Source: Actinobacillus capsulatus DSM 19761 (GTDB lineage Bacteria; Pseudomonadota; Gammaproteobacteria; Enterobacterales; Pasteurellaceae). From it: 64,000 bases of DNA. The translations under genes were made by a program, and so were the position numbers. The notes beneath the pieces were generated by a model. It was not told the DNA's origin and searched no databases. It saw nothing but the letters and a program-made list of their open reading frames with translations. Below are positions 53,184 through 64,000 of the stretch, piece after piece (the stretch's first letter is position 1; each line of letters starts with the position of its first letter). The stretch spans positions 1 to 64,000 of the forward strand of contig NZ_KB893943.1 of the NCBI RefSeq assembly GCF_000374285.1, written 5' to 3'.

Positions 53184-53296
53184 TTCGCAAAATTGTGTGA
53201 GACAGAGTATTATTAGCGAAACAATAAAAATGATTCCTCGAATATCGTCAATTTTGCGACATCACTTTTAATACGAGTGATGTCGCATTTTTTTAT
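53184..53296 (+). ncRNA. Candidate small RNA with its own promoter and terminator
   Basis: A promoter-like pair TTCGCA (53184), 18 bases, TATTAT (53208-53213) is followed by about 75 bases that encode no protein. It ends in a strong terminator: GCGACATCAC (53256-53265) pairs with GTGATGTCGC (53277-53286), then eight T. I do not recognise the sequence as a known RNA. It stands alone between the tRNAs and ffh. Confidence 0.5.
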
Positions 53297-53301
53297 ACCT
53301 G

Positions 53302-53340
53302 AAAATCCACCTTTTATCCTGTCATAAAGGTGGATTTTTT
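53302..53340. terminator. Second hairpin before ffh
   Basis: AAATCCACCTTTAT-like arm pairs with ATAAAGGTGGATTT, with A and T runs on either side. It could stop transcription in either direction. Confidence 0.65.
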
Positions 53341-53347
53341 GTATAAT
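53319..53347 (+). promoter_or_regulatory. Promoter of ffh
   Basis: CTGTCA, 17 bases, TATAAT (53342-53347). The -35 lies inside the hairpin at 53302-53340. Confidence 0.6.
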
Positions 53348-53428
53348 GAAAGTAATTTTCCGCTTATGAGCCCTTTGGGTTTAAAAAGAAGCGGTCGGAT
53401 TTTAGAAAAATTTTGCAAAGAGAAAATT

Positions 53429-54826
53429 ATGTTTGAGAACCTATCTGACAGACTATCGAAAACCTTGCGTAACATTACCGGTAAAGGTCGTTTAACGGAA
53501 GATAATATTAAAGATACGTTGCGTGAAGTGCGTATGGCGTTATTAGAAGCCGACGTTGCGTTGCCGGTTGTGCGTGAATTTATTAATAAAGTGAAAGAGC
53601 GTGCGATTGGTGAAGAGGTAAATAAAAGTTTAACGCCGGGTCAGGAGTTTCTTAAGATCGTACAAAGCGAGCTTGAGAAAGCGATGGGTGAGGCGAATGA
53701 GGAGTTAAATCTTGCAACCCAACCGCCGGCAGTAATTTTAATGGCGGGTTTACAAGGTGCGGGTAAAACTACCTCGGTCGGTAAATTAGCAAAATTCCTT
53801 AAAGAGCGCCACAAGAAGAAAGTATTAGTGGTTTCTGCCGACGTTTATCGTCCAGCGGCGATTAAACAGCTTCAAACCTTAGCGGAAGCGTTAAAGGTTG
53901 ATTTCTTCCCGACAGAGACAAGCCAAAAACCGGTTGAAATCTCGGAACTTGCCTTAAAACACGCCAAACTTAATTTCTTTGATGTTTTAATTGTAGATAC
54001 CGCAGGTCGTTTACACGTTGACGGTGAGATGATGGAAGAAATCCAGCAAATCCACAGCGTATTAAATCCGATTGAAACACTTTTCACCGTGGATGCGATG
54101 ACCGGTCAAGATGCGGCGAATACGGCAAAAGCTTTCAACGAAGCCTTACCGCTTACCGGGGTGATTTTAACCAAAGTGGACGGTGATGCACGTGGAGGTG
54201 CGGCGTTATCTATTCGTCAAATCACCGGCAAGCCGATTAAATTCCTCGGTGTGGGTGAGAAAACCGATGCGTTAGAACCGTTCCATCCGGATCGTGTTGC
54301 TTCACGTATTCTGGGTATGGGCGATGTGCTATCGTTAATTGAAGATTTACAGCGCTCGGTTGACCAAGAAAAAGCCGAGAAAATGGCACAGAAGTTCAAG
54401 AAAGGTGATGATTTCACCCTTGAAGATTTCCGTGAACAGCTCATCGAGATGAAAAAAATGGGCGGTATGATGTCGATGCTGGATAAACTGCCCGGTGCAA
54501 AGAATTTACCTGATCATGTAAAAAATCAGGTAGATGATAAAATGTTCGTTAAAATGGAAGCGATCATTAATTCTATGACGCTGAAAGAGCGTGCGAATCC
54601 GGATATTATTAAAGGTTCTCGTCGTCGTCGTATTGCGTTAGGTTCGGGTACACAGGTACAGGACGTAAACAAATTGCTCAAGCAGTTTGATGAAATGCTG
54701 CGTATGATGAAGAAAATGCGTAAAGGCGGTATGGCGAAAATGATGCGCGGCATGAAAGGCTTAATGGGCGGAGGCGGTTTAGGCGGCCTCGGTGGCTTAG
54801 GCGGAATGTTTGGCGGTAAACGCTAA
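53429..54826 (+). CDS. ffh: Signal recognition particle protein Ffh
   Basis: SRP GTPase of 465 residues that binds 4.5S RNA and signal sequences. The N domain opens MFENLSDRLSKTLRNITGKG. The G domain has GLQGAGKTTSVGKLA, the DTAGRLHVD switch and TKVDGDARGGAAL. The M domain is methionine-rich with the RNA-binding GSRRRRIALGSG and ends in a glycine-rich tail (GGLGGLGGMFGGKR). I set the start at the ATG at 53429; the open frame upstream covers the promoter. Confidence 0.97.
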   Translation: MFENLSDRLSKTLRNITGKGRLTEDNIKDTLREVRMALLEADVALPVVREFINKVKERAIGEEVNKSLTPGQEFLKIVQSELEKAMGEANEELNLATQPPAVILMAGLQGAGKTTSVGKLAKFLKERHKKKVLVVSADVYRPAAIKQLQTLAEALKVDFFPTETSQKPVEISELALKHAKLNFFDVLIVDTAGRLHVDGEMMEEIQQIHSVLNPIETLFTVDAMTGQDAANTAKAFNEALPLTGVILTKVDGDARGGAALSIRQITGKPIKFLGVGEKTDALEPFHPDRVASRILGMGDVLSLIEDLQRSVDQEKAEKMAQKFKKGDDFTLEDFREQLIEMKKMGGMMSMLDKLPGAKNLPDHVKNQVDDKMFVKMEAIINSMTLKERANPDIIKGSRRRRIALGSGTQVQDVNKLLKQFDEMLRMMKKMRKGGMAKMMRGMKGLMGGGGLGGLGGLGGMFGGKR

Positions 54827-54837
54827 TTAGCTGACGA

Positions 54838-54887
54838 TCAAGCGGTCGGATTTTGTAGAAAATTTGCAAAATCCGACCGCTTTTTTA
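54838..54887. terminator. Terminator between ffh and murQ from an uptake-sequence pair
   Basis: A 15-bp perfect stem (54840-54854 with 54868-54882) built on AAGCGGTCGG / CCGACCGCTT, followed by T6. Serves convergent ffh and murQ. Confidence 0.85.
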
Positions 54888-54891
54888 TGCC

Positions 54892-55839
<948 letters not shown>

Positions 55840-55859
55840 TTATACAAGTGAGGAAATGA

Positions 55860-56969
55860 TTACTTAGGATAAATTACCCCTAAACTCACCGGTTCTTTTG
55901 CACCGGTTACGCTTGGTAGATTACTTGCTAAATTATGTACACGTTGATAAGCTAGCCAGGCAAAAGCAGCTGCTTCGACATAATCAATATCCAATCCATA
56001 TTCGCTAGTGGTTGTGACCGTCCATTTCGGTAGTAATTCACTAAAACGCTGCATTAACAATGGGTTACGTGCGCCACCACCACATGCAAGTAACAAGCAT
56101 TGCTTTTCACTTTCTAAAGTTTTTAACTCGTTTACGACACTTTGTGTGGTAAATTCTACCAGTGTCCGTTGTACGTCTTCAGGACGATAAGCGGTTAAAT
56201 TTACCGATTTTTTTGCAAGCCATTCGAGATTAAATAATTCTCGTCCGGTGCTTTTCGGGGCAGGTAATTTGAAAAAAGGCTCATCAAGTAAACTGTCGAG
56301 TAGTTCTGGAATCAGTGTTCCGGTTTTTGCCCATTCGGCATTTTTGTCATAGCGTTTAGCTTGGTGCAGCTCTATCCACGAATCCATCAGCGCATTTCCG
56401 ACACTGACATCATAGCCGATGGTCGGTTGCTGTGGCGCAAGTACCGAAATATTGGAAATACCACCGATATTTAGTACCACGGTTAAGCGTTCCGGTGAGG
56501 CAAAAATCCCTTCGTGAAAAGCGGGAACCAGTGGCGCGCCTTGTCCGCCGACTGCCATATCTTTACGGCGAAAATCTGCAATAGTGGTAATGCCAGTGTG
56601 AGCAGCAACCAAATTCATATCGCCGATTTGTATCGTAAACGGGAATTTGCCGTTTGGAGAGTGCCATACGGTTTGTCCATGACAACCGATCGCTTGAATA
56701 TCACTGGCGCTTAATTGATGTTCGGTTAAAAAGCGATTGATACTTTCGGCATACAGTAAGCCTAAACGGTGATCGATTTCACCTAATGTTTGTAACGAAG
56801 TTTCGCCGCTTTTGAGTAATTGCGATAAATCGGTGCGTAAATCTTCCGGCATAGGTGTAAAGCCGCAAGCGGTCAATTTTGGCGGATTTTTTGCAAAATC
56901 CATTACACATAAATCAACACCGTCAAGACTGGTGCCGGACATCACGCCGAGGTAGAGGTTTTTAGTCAT
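55860..56969 (-). CDS. anmK: Anhydro-N-acetylmuramic acid kinase
   Basis: Opens and phosphorylates 1,6-anhydro-MurNAc; 369 residues as in E. coli. [41 protein letters not shown]-type region ([10 protein letters not shown]), and [17 protein letters not shown] are the ASKHA-family blocks. Forms an operon with murQ. Confidence 0.96.
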   Translation of the reverse strand: MTKNLYLGVMSGTSLDGVDLCVMDFAKNPPKLTACGFTPMPEDLRTDLSQLLKSGETSLQTLGEIDHRLGLLYAESINRFLTEHQLSASDIQAIGCHGQTVWHSPNGKFPFTIQIGDMNLVAAHTGITTIADFRRKDMAVGGQGAPLVPAFHEGIFASPERLTVVLNIGGISNISVLAPQQPTIGYDVSVGNALMDSWIELHQAKRYDKNAEWAKTGTLIPELLDSLLDEPFFKLPAPKSTGRELFNLEWLAKKSVNLTAYRPEDVQRTLVEFTTQSVVNELKTLESEKQCLLLACGGGARNPLLMQRFSELLPKWTVTTTSEYGLDIDYVEAAAFAWLAYQRVHNLASNLPSVTGAKEPVSLGVIYPK

Positions 56970-57063
56970 AAAAGTGAGATAAAATGAAAATTTGTTGAAT
57001 TATATCGAATATCCTGCATAAAAGCGGTAAGATCTCGGCTGATTTTTACAAATTTATCTCTTT

Positions 57064-58128
57064 ATGAACCTTCAAAAACTTTTATTGATTCGACGTTTTT
57101 TCTCCACGCTTGCATTTTTCTCAATGCAAACCGTGTTTTTTATCTATTTACAGAAAAAAGGCTTAAGCAATAGCGAAATCGCTTTTTCGTTGTCTTTATT
57201 ATTCTTTTGTAATCAAGCGTTGGCGATTTTAGCCGGCATCTGGGGCGACCGTTACGGCTTGGCTAAAATGATGTTACTAGGCTGTTTGCTGGACGTGTTG
57301 GCTTATATTTTCTTCCTCTCAGCGGATAATTACGGACTATTATTGCTAGCCACTACTTGCTTCGGGCTGGGGAGCTGTTTGTTCGGTACTAATGCAAAGG
57401 CGTGTTTACTGGCTTTGGCGGGCGATGAATATAGCGAAAAAACCCGTTTGCAGGGCAAGTATCTGAAAGTGACCAGTATGTCTTCAATGTTTGCGCCGTT
57501 ATTGGTGATTCCGTTTATTAAATTTGAGCAAATCGAGTTATTAATTTGGGTTTGTTTTGCGATGGAGACGGTGCTATTTGTGCTAATGATCAAGCCGTTT
57601 TATCAGATTCAAACGTTACAAAGTTTGGTGAAATTCCGCTTCGGGCAAATTCGAGAAATTATCACCAAAGAATTTTTATTTGTGCATTTGATGTTGTTTA
57701 TTCCGCTATCAATTGCCACTTCGTTTTTTGTGATTTTTCCGTTTTTATTTGATAACAAATTAGCTGCACCGGAACATAGCCCGATCGCATTATTTGTGAA
57801 CGGTTTGATGACGGTATCGCTACAAAGTTATTTCTCGCGCAAAATTAATCTCACTGCGAAGCAAATTGTTTGGGTCGCACCGCTGTTAGCGATTGGTATC
57901 ATTGTGCCGTGGTTTATTACCTTGCATTACATTTCGCTGTTTAGCGCTTATGTCTATTTAGTGATTTTTACTGTGATTGAGGTGTATGCGCTGACGGCAA
58001 TGGCGAATTTGTTAGTGAAATTTGATAACGGTACCAATCGAGGCTTTATTTTCGGTGCGTCACGTCTGCTGCTTTCGATTGCGACGGTAGTGGTGATGAA
58101 TTTAATTCCTCATTTGTTTTTGGTGTAG
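57064..58128 (+). CDS. MFS-family transporter
   Basis: Inner membrane protein of 354 residues with roughly ten to twelve hydrophobic segments. The cytoplasmic loop motif after span 2 is seen as GIWGDRYGLAKMMLLG. The length is short for an MFS carrier (usually about 400). Substrate not predictable; the chain has few charged residues within spans. fluC follows after 2 bases, so the two genes are probably co-transcribed. Confidence 0.8.
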   Translation: MNLQKLLLIRRFFSTLAFFSMQTVFFIYLQKKGLSNSEIAFSLSLLFFCNQALAILAGIWGDRYGLAKMMLLGCLLDVLAYIFFLSADNYGLLLLATTCFGLGSCLFGTNAKACLLALAGDEYSEKTRLQGKYLKVTSMSSMFAPLLVIPFIKFEQIELLIWVCFAMETVLFVLMIKPFYQIQTLQSLVKFRFGQIREIITKEFLFVHLMLFIPLSIATSFFVIFPFLFDNKLAAPEHSPIALFVNGLMTVSLQSYFSRKINLTAKQIVWVAPLLAIGIIVPWFITLHYISLFSAYVYLVIFTVIEVYALTAMANLLVKFDNGTNRGFIFGASRLLLSIATVVVMNLIPHLFLV

Positions 58129-58130
58129 TT

Positions 58131-58502
58131 ATGACTATTCTTTGGGTTGCTCTCGGTGCGGTATTAGGCGCAATTTCTCGCTGGCAATTAGGCGTGTGGT
58201 TTAACGGTTTTCTAAACCAATTCGCTTTTGGTACATTGTTAGCAAATTTACTCGGCTGCTTCTTAATTGGAATCGCTATCGGATTATATTTGAATGATGG
58301 GCAGAAGTTGTTGTTTATCACTGGTTTTCTAGGCAGTTTCACCACCTTCTCAAGTTTTTCGTTAGAAGTAAGTGAAAAGCTACTGACGGAGAAATATTAC
58401 CAAGCCTTCGGTATTATCGGTTTGCATTTAGTTGGTGGAATCTTGTGTACGATGATGGGAATTTTTTTAGTACGTACGTTGACAAGCGGTCAAAATTACT
58501 AA
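58131..58502 (+). CDS. crcB: Fluoride channel FluC (CrcB)
   Basis: Small four-span membrane protein of 123 residues that exports fluoride as a dual-topology dimer. GALLGAISRWQLG-like N terminus, FGTLLANLLGCFLIGI with the channel asparagine, and TGFLGSFTTFSSFSLE with the phenylalanine track and sodium site. No fluoride riboswitch was noticed in front of the upstream gene. Confidence 0.95.
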   Translation: MTILWVALGAVLGAISRWQLGVWFNGFLNQFAFGTLLANLLGCFLIGIAIGLYLNDGQKLLFITGFLGSFTTFSSFSLEVSEKLLTEKYYQAFGIIGLHLVGGILCTMMGIFLVRTLTSGQNY

Positions 58503-58512
58503 ATTTTCTGCA

Positions 58513-58550
58513 AAAAATGCCCTCACGACTTAAAGTTGGAGGGCATTTTT
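58513..58550. terminator. Bidirectional terminator between crcB and dcuB
   Basis: AAAAATGCCCTC (58513-58524) pairs perfectly with GAGGGCATTTTT (58539-58550). An uptake word ACAAGCGGTC stands just before at the end of crcB. Confidence 0.88.
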
Positions 58551-58560
58551 CGTTAGCTAA

Positions 58561-59883
58561 TTAAAGTAAAATATTTGCTAATAAAAGACCGAAGCCAATA
58601 CTAAAAATCATACTTAATAAGCCCGGTAACATAAAGCTGTGGTTAAAGATGTATTTACCAATTCTTGTTGTACCGGTTGTATCAAAGTCAATTGAGGCGA
58701 TAATCGGACCGTAGTTCGGAATAAAGAAATAACCGTTTACCGCAACGAATACCCCGATTAATACCGGCGCAGGAATGCCAATTGCAATCGCAAGCGGGAA
58801 GAGTGTTGCTACGGTTGCGCCTTGGCTGTTTACTAATACCGATAAAACAAATAATGCGAAAGCAAATGCCCACGGTGCGGTTTCTACTAAGCCTTGTACC
58901 ATGCCTTTCACTTCAGTCATATGGCCTTGCATTAAGGTATCACCTAACCATGCGATACCGAAAATCGCAATTACCGCACGCATACCGGCATGGAAAATCG
59001 AACCTTTAGTGATTTCATCGCCGTCCGGTTTGCAGAATAAGATAATTAATGCACCGACAGAAAGCATTACGATTTCAATCGTATGCGCCATACCCATCGG
59101 TTTGCCGTCAAACACAGGGCGAAGTGACGGTACTGCACCCATTAATACAACTAATAATGCACCGAATAAGAATAAACCTACAGAAGTTTTCGCCGTTGAT
59201 TTGATTTGGATATTGGCAGGATCGACAGAAGTGTGATTTTCTTTTACATAATCAGGATCTTGTAATAATTTTTGGTAGTGAGGGTCGTCTTTTAACTCTT
59301 TACCCATTTTATTCACAAATACACAAGCAAGCATTAAACCAAGTAAAGTTGCCGGCACGGTTACCATTAATACATCACCTAAAGTAATGCCTTGCGGCTC
59401 TAAAAATGCCACTACTGCAACGACTGCCGCCGCAATCGGGCTTGCTACGATCGCAAATTGTGAAGCGATTACTGCCATTGAGAGAGGGCGCTCCGGACGA
59501 ATACCGTTATGGCGGCTAACTTCAGCGATAACAGGTAATACTGAATACGCTACGTGACCTGTACCCGCTAACACGGTGAATGTCCAAGTCACAAGCGGTG
59601 CGATAAAAGTAATATATTTTGGATTACGACGTAAAATGTTTGTTGCCAGTTTGATCATATAGTCTAAACCGCCAGCCGCTTGCATTGCCGCTGCAGCTGC
59701 AACTACCGCCATGATCATAAACATTACGTCAATCGGTAAGCCTGCTGGTTTTAAACCAAACACGAAAGAAAGGATCGCTAAGCCTAATCCGCCAAATACC
59801 CCTAAACCGATACCACCGACACGGGCACCAATCAAAATACATAGTAAAACTATGGCAAATTGCAAAAGAAACATTGCAGACAT
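58561..59883 (-). CDS. dcuB: Anaerobic C4-dicarboxylate transporter DcuB
   Basis: Inner membrane fumarate/succinate antiporter, 440 residues, with about a dozen spans. [31 protein letters not shown] lies in the N-terminal third (not given in full), with [19 protein letters not shown] and [16 protein letters not shown] following. I set the start at ATG 59883 with GGAG upstream; the frame is open for 26 more codons. It supplies fumarate to the fumarate reductase whose first gene starts at 62299 and exports the succinate made. Confidence 0.92.
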   Translation of the reverse strand: MSAMFLLQFAIVLLCILIGARVGGIGLGVFGGLGLAILSFVFGLKPAGLPIDVMFMIMAVVAAAAAMQAAGGLDYMIKLATNILRRNPKYITFIAPLVTWTFTVLAGTGHVAYSVLPVIAEVSRHNGIRPERPLSMAVIASQFAIVASPIAAAVVAVVAFLEPQGITLGDVLMVTVPATLLGLMLACVFVNKMGKELKDDPHYQKLLQDPDYVKENHTSVDPANIQIKSTAKTSVGLFLFGALLVVLMGAVPSLRPVFDGKPMGMAHTIEIVMLSVGALIILFCKPDGDEITKGSIFHAGMRAVIAIFGIAWLGDTLMQGHMTEVKGMVQGLVETAPWAFAFALFVLSVLVNSQGATVATLFPLAIAIGIPAPVLIGVFVAVNGYFFIPNYGPIIASIDFDTTGTTRIGKYIFNHSFMLPGLLSMIFSIGFGLLLANILL

Positions 59884-60061
59884 AATTTGATTACTCCATT
59901 GTAATTCAGTAAAAAAATCCTCATACTTGAGAAAATAGTCCTTAGAGATAAGCCTTCTCAAAGCAGAATTAAACTCTTTGAAAAGGGTGCTTAATATAGC
60001 AATAAATAAAACTAATCGCTATAAGAATCAATAATTAAATTTTTTTATGATAGGAAATAAT

Positions 60062-60886
60062 ATGCAATTTTCAAAAATGCACGGGCTTGGCAATGACTTT
60101 ATGGTGATTGATGGTGTAACGCAAAATGTCTATCTTACTGAGGATGTGATCCGAAAATTAGCTGATCGTCATACCGGCGTTGGCTTCGACCAATTATTGC
60201 TTGTAGAGCCGCCTTACGATCCGGATTTAGATTTCCATTACCGTATTTTTAATGCGGACGGTAGTGAAGTTGCACAATGCGGTAATGGTGCGCGCTGCTT
60301 TGCCCGTTTTGTCACGCTAAAAGGTTTAACCAATAAACAAGATATTCACGTGAGTACTGCCAAAGGCAAAATGGTATTAACTTTAAAAGGTGAAGAAAAA
60401 GTTCGTGTGAATATGGGTGAACCGATTTGGGAACCGGCACAGATTCCGTTTACGGCAAATAAATTTGAAAAAAATTATATTCTAAGAACGGATTTGCAAA
60501 CGGTGTTATGCGGTGTGGTTTCAATGGGCAATCCGCATTGTGTGTTACAAGTTGAAGATATTAAGACAGCACCGGTAAATGAATTAGGACCTTTGTTGGA
60601 GAATCATGAACGCTTTCCTGAGCGCGCTAATATCAGCTTTATGCAAGTAGTGAATCGCAATCATATTAAATTACGAGTATTTGAACGTGGTGCCGGCGAA
60701 ACGCAGGCGTGCGGTAGCGGTGCTTGTGGTGCGGTTGCAGTAGGGATTATGCAAGGCTTGTTGGATAGTAATGTACAAGTCGACTTACCCGGTGGTTCAC
60801 TCCAAATCGAGTGGGAAGGTGTCGGTCATCCGTTATATATGACCGGTGATGCTACCCATATTTATGACGGTTTTATTAAACTCTAA
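60062..60886 (+). CDS. dapF: Diaminopimelate epimerase
   Basis: Converts LL- to meso-diaminopimelate; 274 residues, as usual. The two catalytic cysteines are in [12 protein letters not shown] and [31 protein letters not shown] opens the chain. The ATG at 60062 has AGGA upstream and is preferred over one 5 codons earlier. Its product feeds both peptidoglycan and, through LysA, lysine. Confidence 0.97.
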   Translation: MQFSKMHGLGNDFMVIDGVTQNVYLTEDVIRKLADRHTGVGFDQLLLVEPPYDPDLDFHYRIFNADGSEVAQCGNGARCFARFVTLKGLTNKQDIHVSTAKGKMVLTLKGEEKVRVNMGEPIWEPAQIPFTANKFEKNYILRTDLQTVLCGVVSMGNPHCVLQVEDIKTAPVNELGPLLENHERFPERANISFMQVVNRNHIKLRVFERGAGETQACGSGACGAVAVGIMQGLLDSNVQVDLPGGSLQIEWEGVGHPLYMTGDATHIYDGFIKL

Positions 60887-60903
60887 GCCTTTTAGCCAAA
60901 AGT

Positions 60904-60949
60904 AAGCGGTCAAATTTCTGCAAAATTTTGCAAGAATTTGACCGCTTGT
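60904..60949. terminator. Uptake-sequence hairpin between dapF and epmA
   Basis: AAGCGGTCAAATT-type arm at 60904 pairs with AATTTGACCGCTT ending at 60947. Between convergent genes, 18 bases past the dapF stop. Confidence 0.7.
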
Positions 60950-60968
60950 TATTTATGGCTAATCGCTC

Positions 60969-61952
60969 CTAAGCGTTTTCTACACCAAACGCCATTACTT
61001 CATCAATTTTCTCGGCATTTATTGCAATCATCATCAAACGATCCACTCCTAATGCGACACCGGAACAATTTGGAATTCCTGCTTTTAATGCGGCAAGAAA
61101 ACGAGTGTCTAACTGCTGAGCCGGTAAGCCCATTTGTGCACGTTGTACGTTATCTTGTTCAAAGCGGCGCATTTGTTCTTTCGCATCACTTAGCTCATGG
61201 AAGCCGTTTGCCAATTCTAAGCTTTTGTAATAAACCTCAAAACGTTCCGCAACACGGTGATCTTCCGAACTGATTTGAGCCAGTGCCGCTTGTGACGACG
61301 GAAAATGATAGACCGCAGTCGGGCGCTCTTTACCGATATTCGCTTCTACGATTTCACTGAATAGAAATTGCAATAAAGTATCTCGATTCTCGTCATCTTC
61401 ACAAGGGAAGCCGTGTTTACGGGCTTTTTCAACCAATTGCGCGCGAGTTGCCGAAAGCGGATCTAAACCGACGTAGGTTTGGAACACGAACTGATAGCTA
61501 TAAGATTCCGCCGGTTCACAATCCAGAATTTGCTGGAGTAAATCATCCACTTCATTGATTAAACGATACATATCAAAATGCGGACGATACCATTCCAACA
61601 TAGTAAATTCCGGATTATGACGCTTGCCGGCTTCTTCATTACGAAACACTCGGCATAATTGGAAAATTGAACCGCTACCCGCCGCCAATAGGCGTTTCAT
61701 ATGGTATTCGGGGCTTGTCATCAGATGCAGTGTTTTCGCTTCGCTGGCAAAGGGCGAAAGGAATTGGGTGCTAAAGGTAGAAAGATGCACGTCCGTCACA
61801 GAAAATTCGCTTAGTGCGGGCGTTTCCACTTCTAATACGCCGCGATCTTTAAAAAATTGGCGAATTTCCGCCATTATTTGGCTGCGTTTGATTAGGTTTT
61901 GGATAGAAGCGGTCGGTTTCCATTCAATATTTTCTAAAATTAATTCATTCAT
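60969..61952 (-). CDS. epmA: EF-P--(R)-beta-lysine ligase EpmA
   Basis: Lysyl-tRNA synthetase-like enzyme of 327 residues without the anticodon-binding domain; it attaches beta-lysine to elongation factor P. Class II motif 2 region [22 protein letters not shown] and motif 3 region [13 protein letters not shown] are intact. [15 protein letters not shown] also fits. It is divergent from frdA, the same pairing as in E. coli. Confidence 0.95.
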   Translation of the reverse strand: MNELILENIEWKPTASIQNLIKRSQIMAEIRQFFKDRGVLEVETPALSEFSVTDVHLSTFSTQFLSPFASEAKTLHLMTSPEYHMKRLLAAGSGSIFQLCRVFRNEEAGKRHNPEFTMLEWYRPHFDMYRLINEVDDLLQQILDCEPAESYSYQFVFQTYVGLDPLSATRAQLVEKARKHGFPCEDDENRDTLLQFLFSEIVEANIGKERPTAVYHFPSSQAALAQISSEDHRVAERFEVYYKSLELANGFHELSDAKEQMRRFEQDNVQRAQMGLPAQQLDTRFLAALKAGIPNCSGVALGVDRLMMIAINAEKIDEVMAFGVENA

Positions 61953-62298
61953 GGCAGAGATTATCGAACGTTAAAAATGAGATTGTAGCGGTATTTATTT
62001 CGGTTTGTGAAGTTTAATTTCAATGTGGAGTGGAATTTACAGCACATTTTCCCTAAAAATTTTGTTATATCTTTGGTAAAATTTTGGTTAAATTTAACCG
62101 CTTAATGCGATAGATTCTTATCTGTAATTACGAGTAATTATCAATACGGAGCAAGGGTTTTGTACCTTTTTTGAGGTAGATCACAAAACGTATTTTTTGT
62201 GCCGTGAAAACGCAAAATAAACTTATATTGTGTAAAAAATAGTGGCACAATGCGAGCAAGTTATATTGATTAATTTATCTATTATTTTGGAGTGCATT
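61953..62298 (+). promoter_or_regulatory. frdA promoter region with FNR-like site
   Basis: About 345 bases between epmA and frdA. TTGAG-GTAG-ATCAC at 62171-62184 matches 8 of 10 fixed positions of the FNR site TTGAT-N4-ATCAA. A -10-like TATATT is at 62224-62229; the spacing is longer than the classic -41.5 arrangement, so the exact start is uncertain. Oxygen control of fumarate reductase is expected. No reading frame or RNA gene was found in the rest of the gap. Confidence 0.5.
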
Positions 62299-64000
62299 AT
62301 GCAAAGTGTTAATTTTGATGTCGCAATTATCGGTGCTGGCGGTGGCGGTTTACGTGCAGCGATTGCCGCAGCGGAAGCAAATCCAAATCTTAAAATTGCT
62401 TTAATTTCAAAAGTTTACCCAATGCGTAGCCATACTGTGGCGGCAGAAGGCGGTTCAGCGGCGGTAATTAAAGATACAGACTCTTTCGACAACCACTTTA
62501 ATGATACCGTTGGTGGCGGTGACTGGTTATGTGAACAGGATATCGTAGAATATTTTGTTGAGCATTCACCGATTGAAATGACTCAATTAGAACGCTGGGG
62601 TTGTCCTTGGTCTCGTCGTCCGGACGGTGAAGTAAACGTACGTCGTTTCGGTGGTATGAAAATCGAACGTACTTGGTTTGCGGCGGACAAAACCGGTTTC
62701 CACTTATTACACACACTTTTCCAAACTTCAATCAAATATCCTAACATCGTACGTTTTGACGAGCATTTCGTCTTAGATATTTTAACCGACAACGGCGAAG
62801 CATGCGGTTGTGTGGCAATGAATATGATGGAAGGTACTCTTGTTCAAATCAATGCAAATGCAGTTGTTATCGCAACAGGTGGCGGTTGCCGTACTTATCG
62901 TTTCAATACTAACGGCGGTATCGTAACCGGTGACGGTTTATCAATGGCGTATCGTCACGGAGTGGCATTACGTGATATGGAATTCGTTCAATATCACCCG
63001 ACCGGTTTACCGAATACCGGTATCTTAATGACCGAAGGCTGCCGTGGTGAAGGTGGTATCTTAGTGAATAAAGACGGTTACCGTTACTTACAAGATTACG
63101 GTCTAGGTCCTGAAACACCAATCGGCAAACCGGAAAACAAATATATGGAACTTGGTCCGCGTGATAAAGTTTCACAAGCATTCTGGCAAGAATGGAAAAA
63201 AGGTAACACTTTAAAAACTGACAAAGGTGTTGATGTTGTTCACTTAGACTTACGTCATTTAGGTGAAAAACACTTAACCGAACGTTTACCGTTTATCTGC
63301 GAATTAGCGCGTGCTTATGAAGGTGTAGATCCGGTAACTTCACCAATCCCAGTTCGCCCGGTGGTTCACTACACCATGGGTGGTATCGAAGTGGATATGA
63401 ATGCAGAAACTTCAATTAAAGGCTTATTTGCAGTCGGTGAGTGTGCTTCTTCAGGCTTACACGGTGCAAACCGTTTAGGTTCTAACTCTCTGGCGGAATT
63501 AGTGGTATTCGGTAAAGTAGCCGGTGAAAATGCGGCGCGCCGTGCACAAGAAGCAACACCTCGTAACCAAGCGCAAATTGATGCGCAAGCACAAGATGTC
63601 GTTGCACGCTTACACGCTTTAGCTCGTCAAGAAGGTAATGAATCTTGGGCAGATATTCGTAACCAAATGGGTGACGCAATGGAAGAAGGTTGTGGTATCT
63701 ACCGTACACAAGAAAGTATGGAAGGTGCGGTAAACAAAATCCATGAGTTAAGAGAGCGTTACAAAAATATCAGCGTAAAAGATAAATCAAGCGTGTTTAA
63801 CACCGATTTACTCTACAAAATCGAATTAGGCTTCATTTTAGATGTGGCGCAATCAATCGCTTGCTCGGCTGTTGAACGTAAAGAATCTCGTGGTGCACAC
63901 CAACGTTTAGACTATACCGAACGTGACGATGTGAATTACTTAAAACACACCCAAGCATTCTACAACGCAGACGGCACGCCAACCATTAAATATTCAGATG
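62299..64000 (+). CDS. frdA: Fumarate reductase flavoprotein subunit FrdA (cut by the window end)
   Basis: Catalytic subunit of the anaerobic fumarate reductase at the inner face of the membrane. The first 567 codons are seen, against about 600 expected, so only the last few dozen residues are missing. FDVAIIGAGGGGLRAAIAAAE is the FAD loop, MRSHTVAAEGGSAAV holds the histidine that carries FAD covalently, and FVQYHPTGLPNTGILMTEGCRGEGG is the substrate region. HYTMGGIEVD and GLHGANRLGSNSLAELVVFG complete the family. GGAG precedes the ATG. frdBCD should follow outside the window. Confidence 0.97.
   Translation, partial: MQSVNFDVAIIGAGGGGLRAAIAAAEANPNLKIALISKVYPMRSHTVAAEGGSAAVIKDTDSFDNHFNDTVGGGDWLCEQDIVEYFVEHSPIEMTQLERWGCPWSRRPDGEVNVRRFGGMKIERTWFAADKTGFHLLHTLFQTSIKYPNIVRFDEHFVLDILTDNGEACGCVAMNMMEGTLVQINANAVVIATGGGCRTYRFNTNGGIVTGDGLSMAYRHGVALRDMEFVQYHPTGLPNTGILMTEGCRGEGGILVNKDGYRYLQDYGLGPETPIGKPENKYMELGPRDKVSQAFWQEWKKGNTLKTDKGVDVVHLDLRHLGEKHLTERLPFICELARAYEGVDPVTSPIPVRPVVHYTMGGIEVDMNAETSIKGLFAVGECASSGLHGANRLGSNSLAELVVFGKVAGENAARRAQEATPRNQAQIDAQAQDVVARLHALARQEGNESWADIRNQMGDAMEEGCGIYRTQESMEGAVNKIHELRERYKNISVKDKSSVFNTDLLYKIELGFILDVAQSIACSAVERKESRGAHQRLDYTERDDVNYLKHTQAFYNADGTPTIKYSD

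Noticed and set aside
58775-59236. A 153-codon frame opposite dcuB
   Set aside because: Antisense shadow of a membrane protein gene; no start signal and no recognisable domain.

Overview
The window comes from a Pasteurellaceae genome, most likely Actinobacillus pleuropneumoniae or a close relative. The Apl-type DNA uptake word ACAAGCGGT(C) recurs throughout, often as convergent pairs between genes. A group-2-like capsule locus lies between modF and lysA, which is the arrangement I know from that species. The base composition is AT-rich, and the capsule genes are visibly more AT-rich than the housekeeping DNA around them.

Layout. 1-3003: a decayed IS200-type transposase, then two tandem OmpA/P5 porin-like genes. 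3423-10895: ydiJ (D-2-hydroxyglutarate dehydrogenase type), a hotdog thioesterase, yidC, mnmE, mioC. 10966-17055: the yia cluster (2,3-diketo-L-gulonate reductase, YiaMNO TRAP transporter, L-xylulose kinase), with yiaL broken by an 11-bp tandem duplication. 17285-22606: a small hydrolase, a haem-utilisation operon with hutW and hutX fused in one frame, a glutathione transferase, lysA and the tiny lipoprotein gene lptM. 23281-38254: the capsule locus. The biosynthesis genes read leftward (glycerophosphotransferase-like, TagD, LicD-like, a 984-residue multidomain transferase, a family 2 glycosyltransferase, an unknown glycosyltransferase-like protein, an interrupted alpha/beta hydrolase gene and a paralogue of its C-terminal half). 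The export genes cpxDCBA read rightward from a shared divergent promoter region. 38440-48000s: modF, fmt, a TAXI-type binding protein, yigZ-trkH-hemG, mscL, a DUF417 protein, hslVU, sfsA. 49143-49424: a probable small hydrophobic toxin gene with an antisense RNA. 49428-52452: a VOC protein, then mutY-yggX-mltC. 52528-53042: a duplicated tRNA-Phe/tRNA-Asn unit whose first tRNA-Phe is broken. 53184-54826: a candidate small RNA and ffh. 54892-64000: murQ-anmK (peptidoglycan recycling), an MFS transporter, fluC, dcuB, dapF, epmA and the start of frdA.

How it fits together. The capsule genes point to a polymer with glycerol-phosphate (teichoic-acid-like) linkages, built in the cytoplasm and exported through the CpxABCD ABC system. 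DcuB and FrdA are the fumarate uptake and reduction pair of anaerobic respiration. The yia cluster imports and begins to break down 2,3-diketo-L-gulonate/L-xylulose, but the lower pathway genes are not here.

The most interesting material is: (1) the Ibs-like peptide with an opposing promoter and antisense terminator at 49143-49424; (2) signs of recent capsule-locus remodelling, namely an in-frame stop in the hydrolase gene, a leftover glycosyltransferase tail, duplicated modules, and related repeats on both flanks; (3) the yiaL microduplication; (4) the hutW-hutX fusion that keeps an internal ribosome binding site; (5) a broken tRNA-Phe copy and a nearby orphan promoter-terminator unit. All calls come from reading the sequence; no database search was run.
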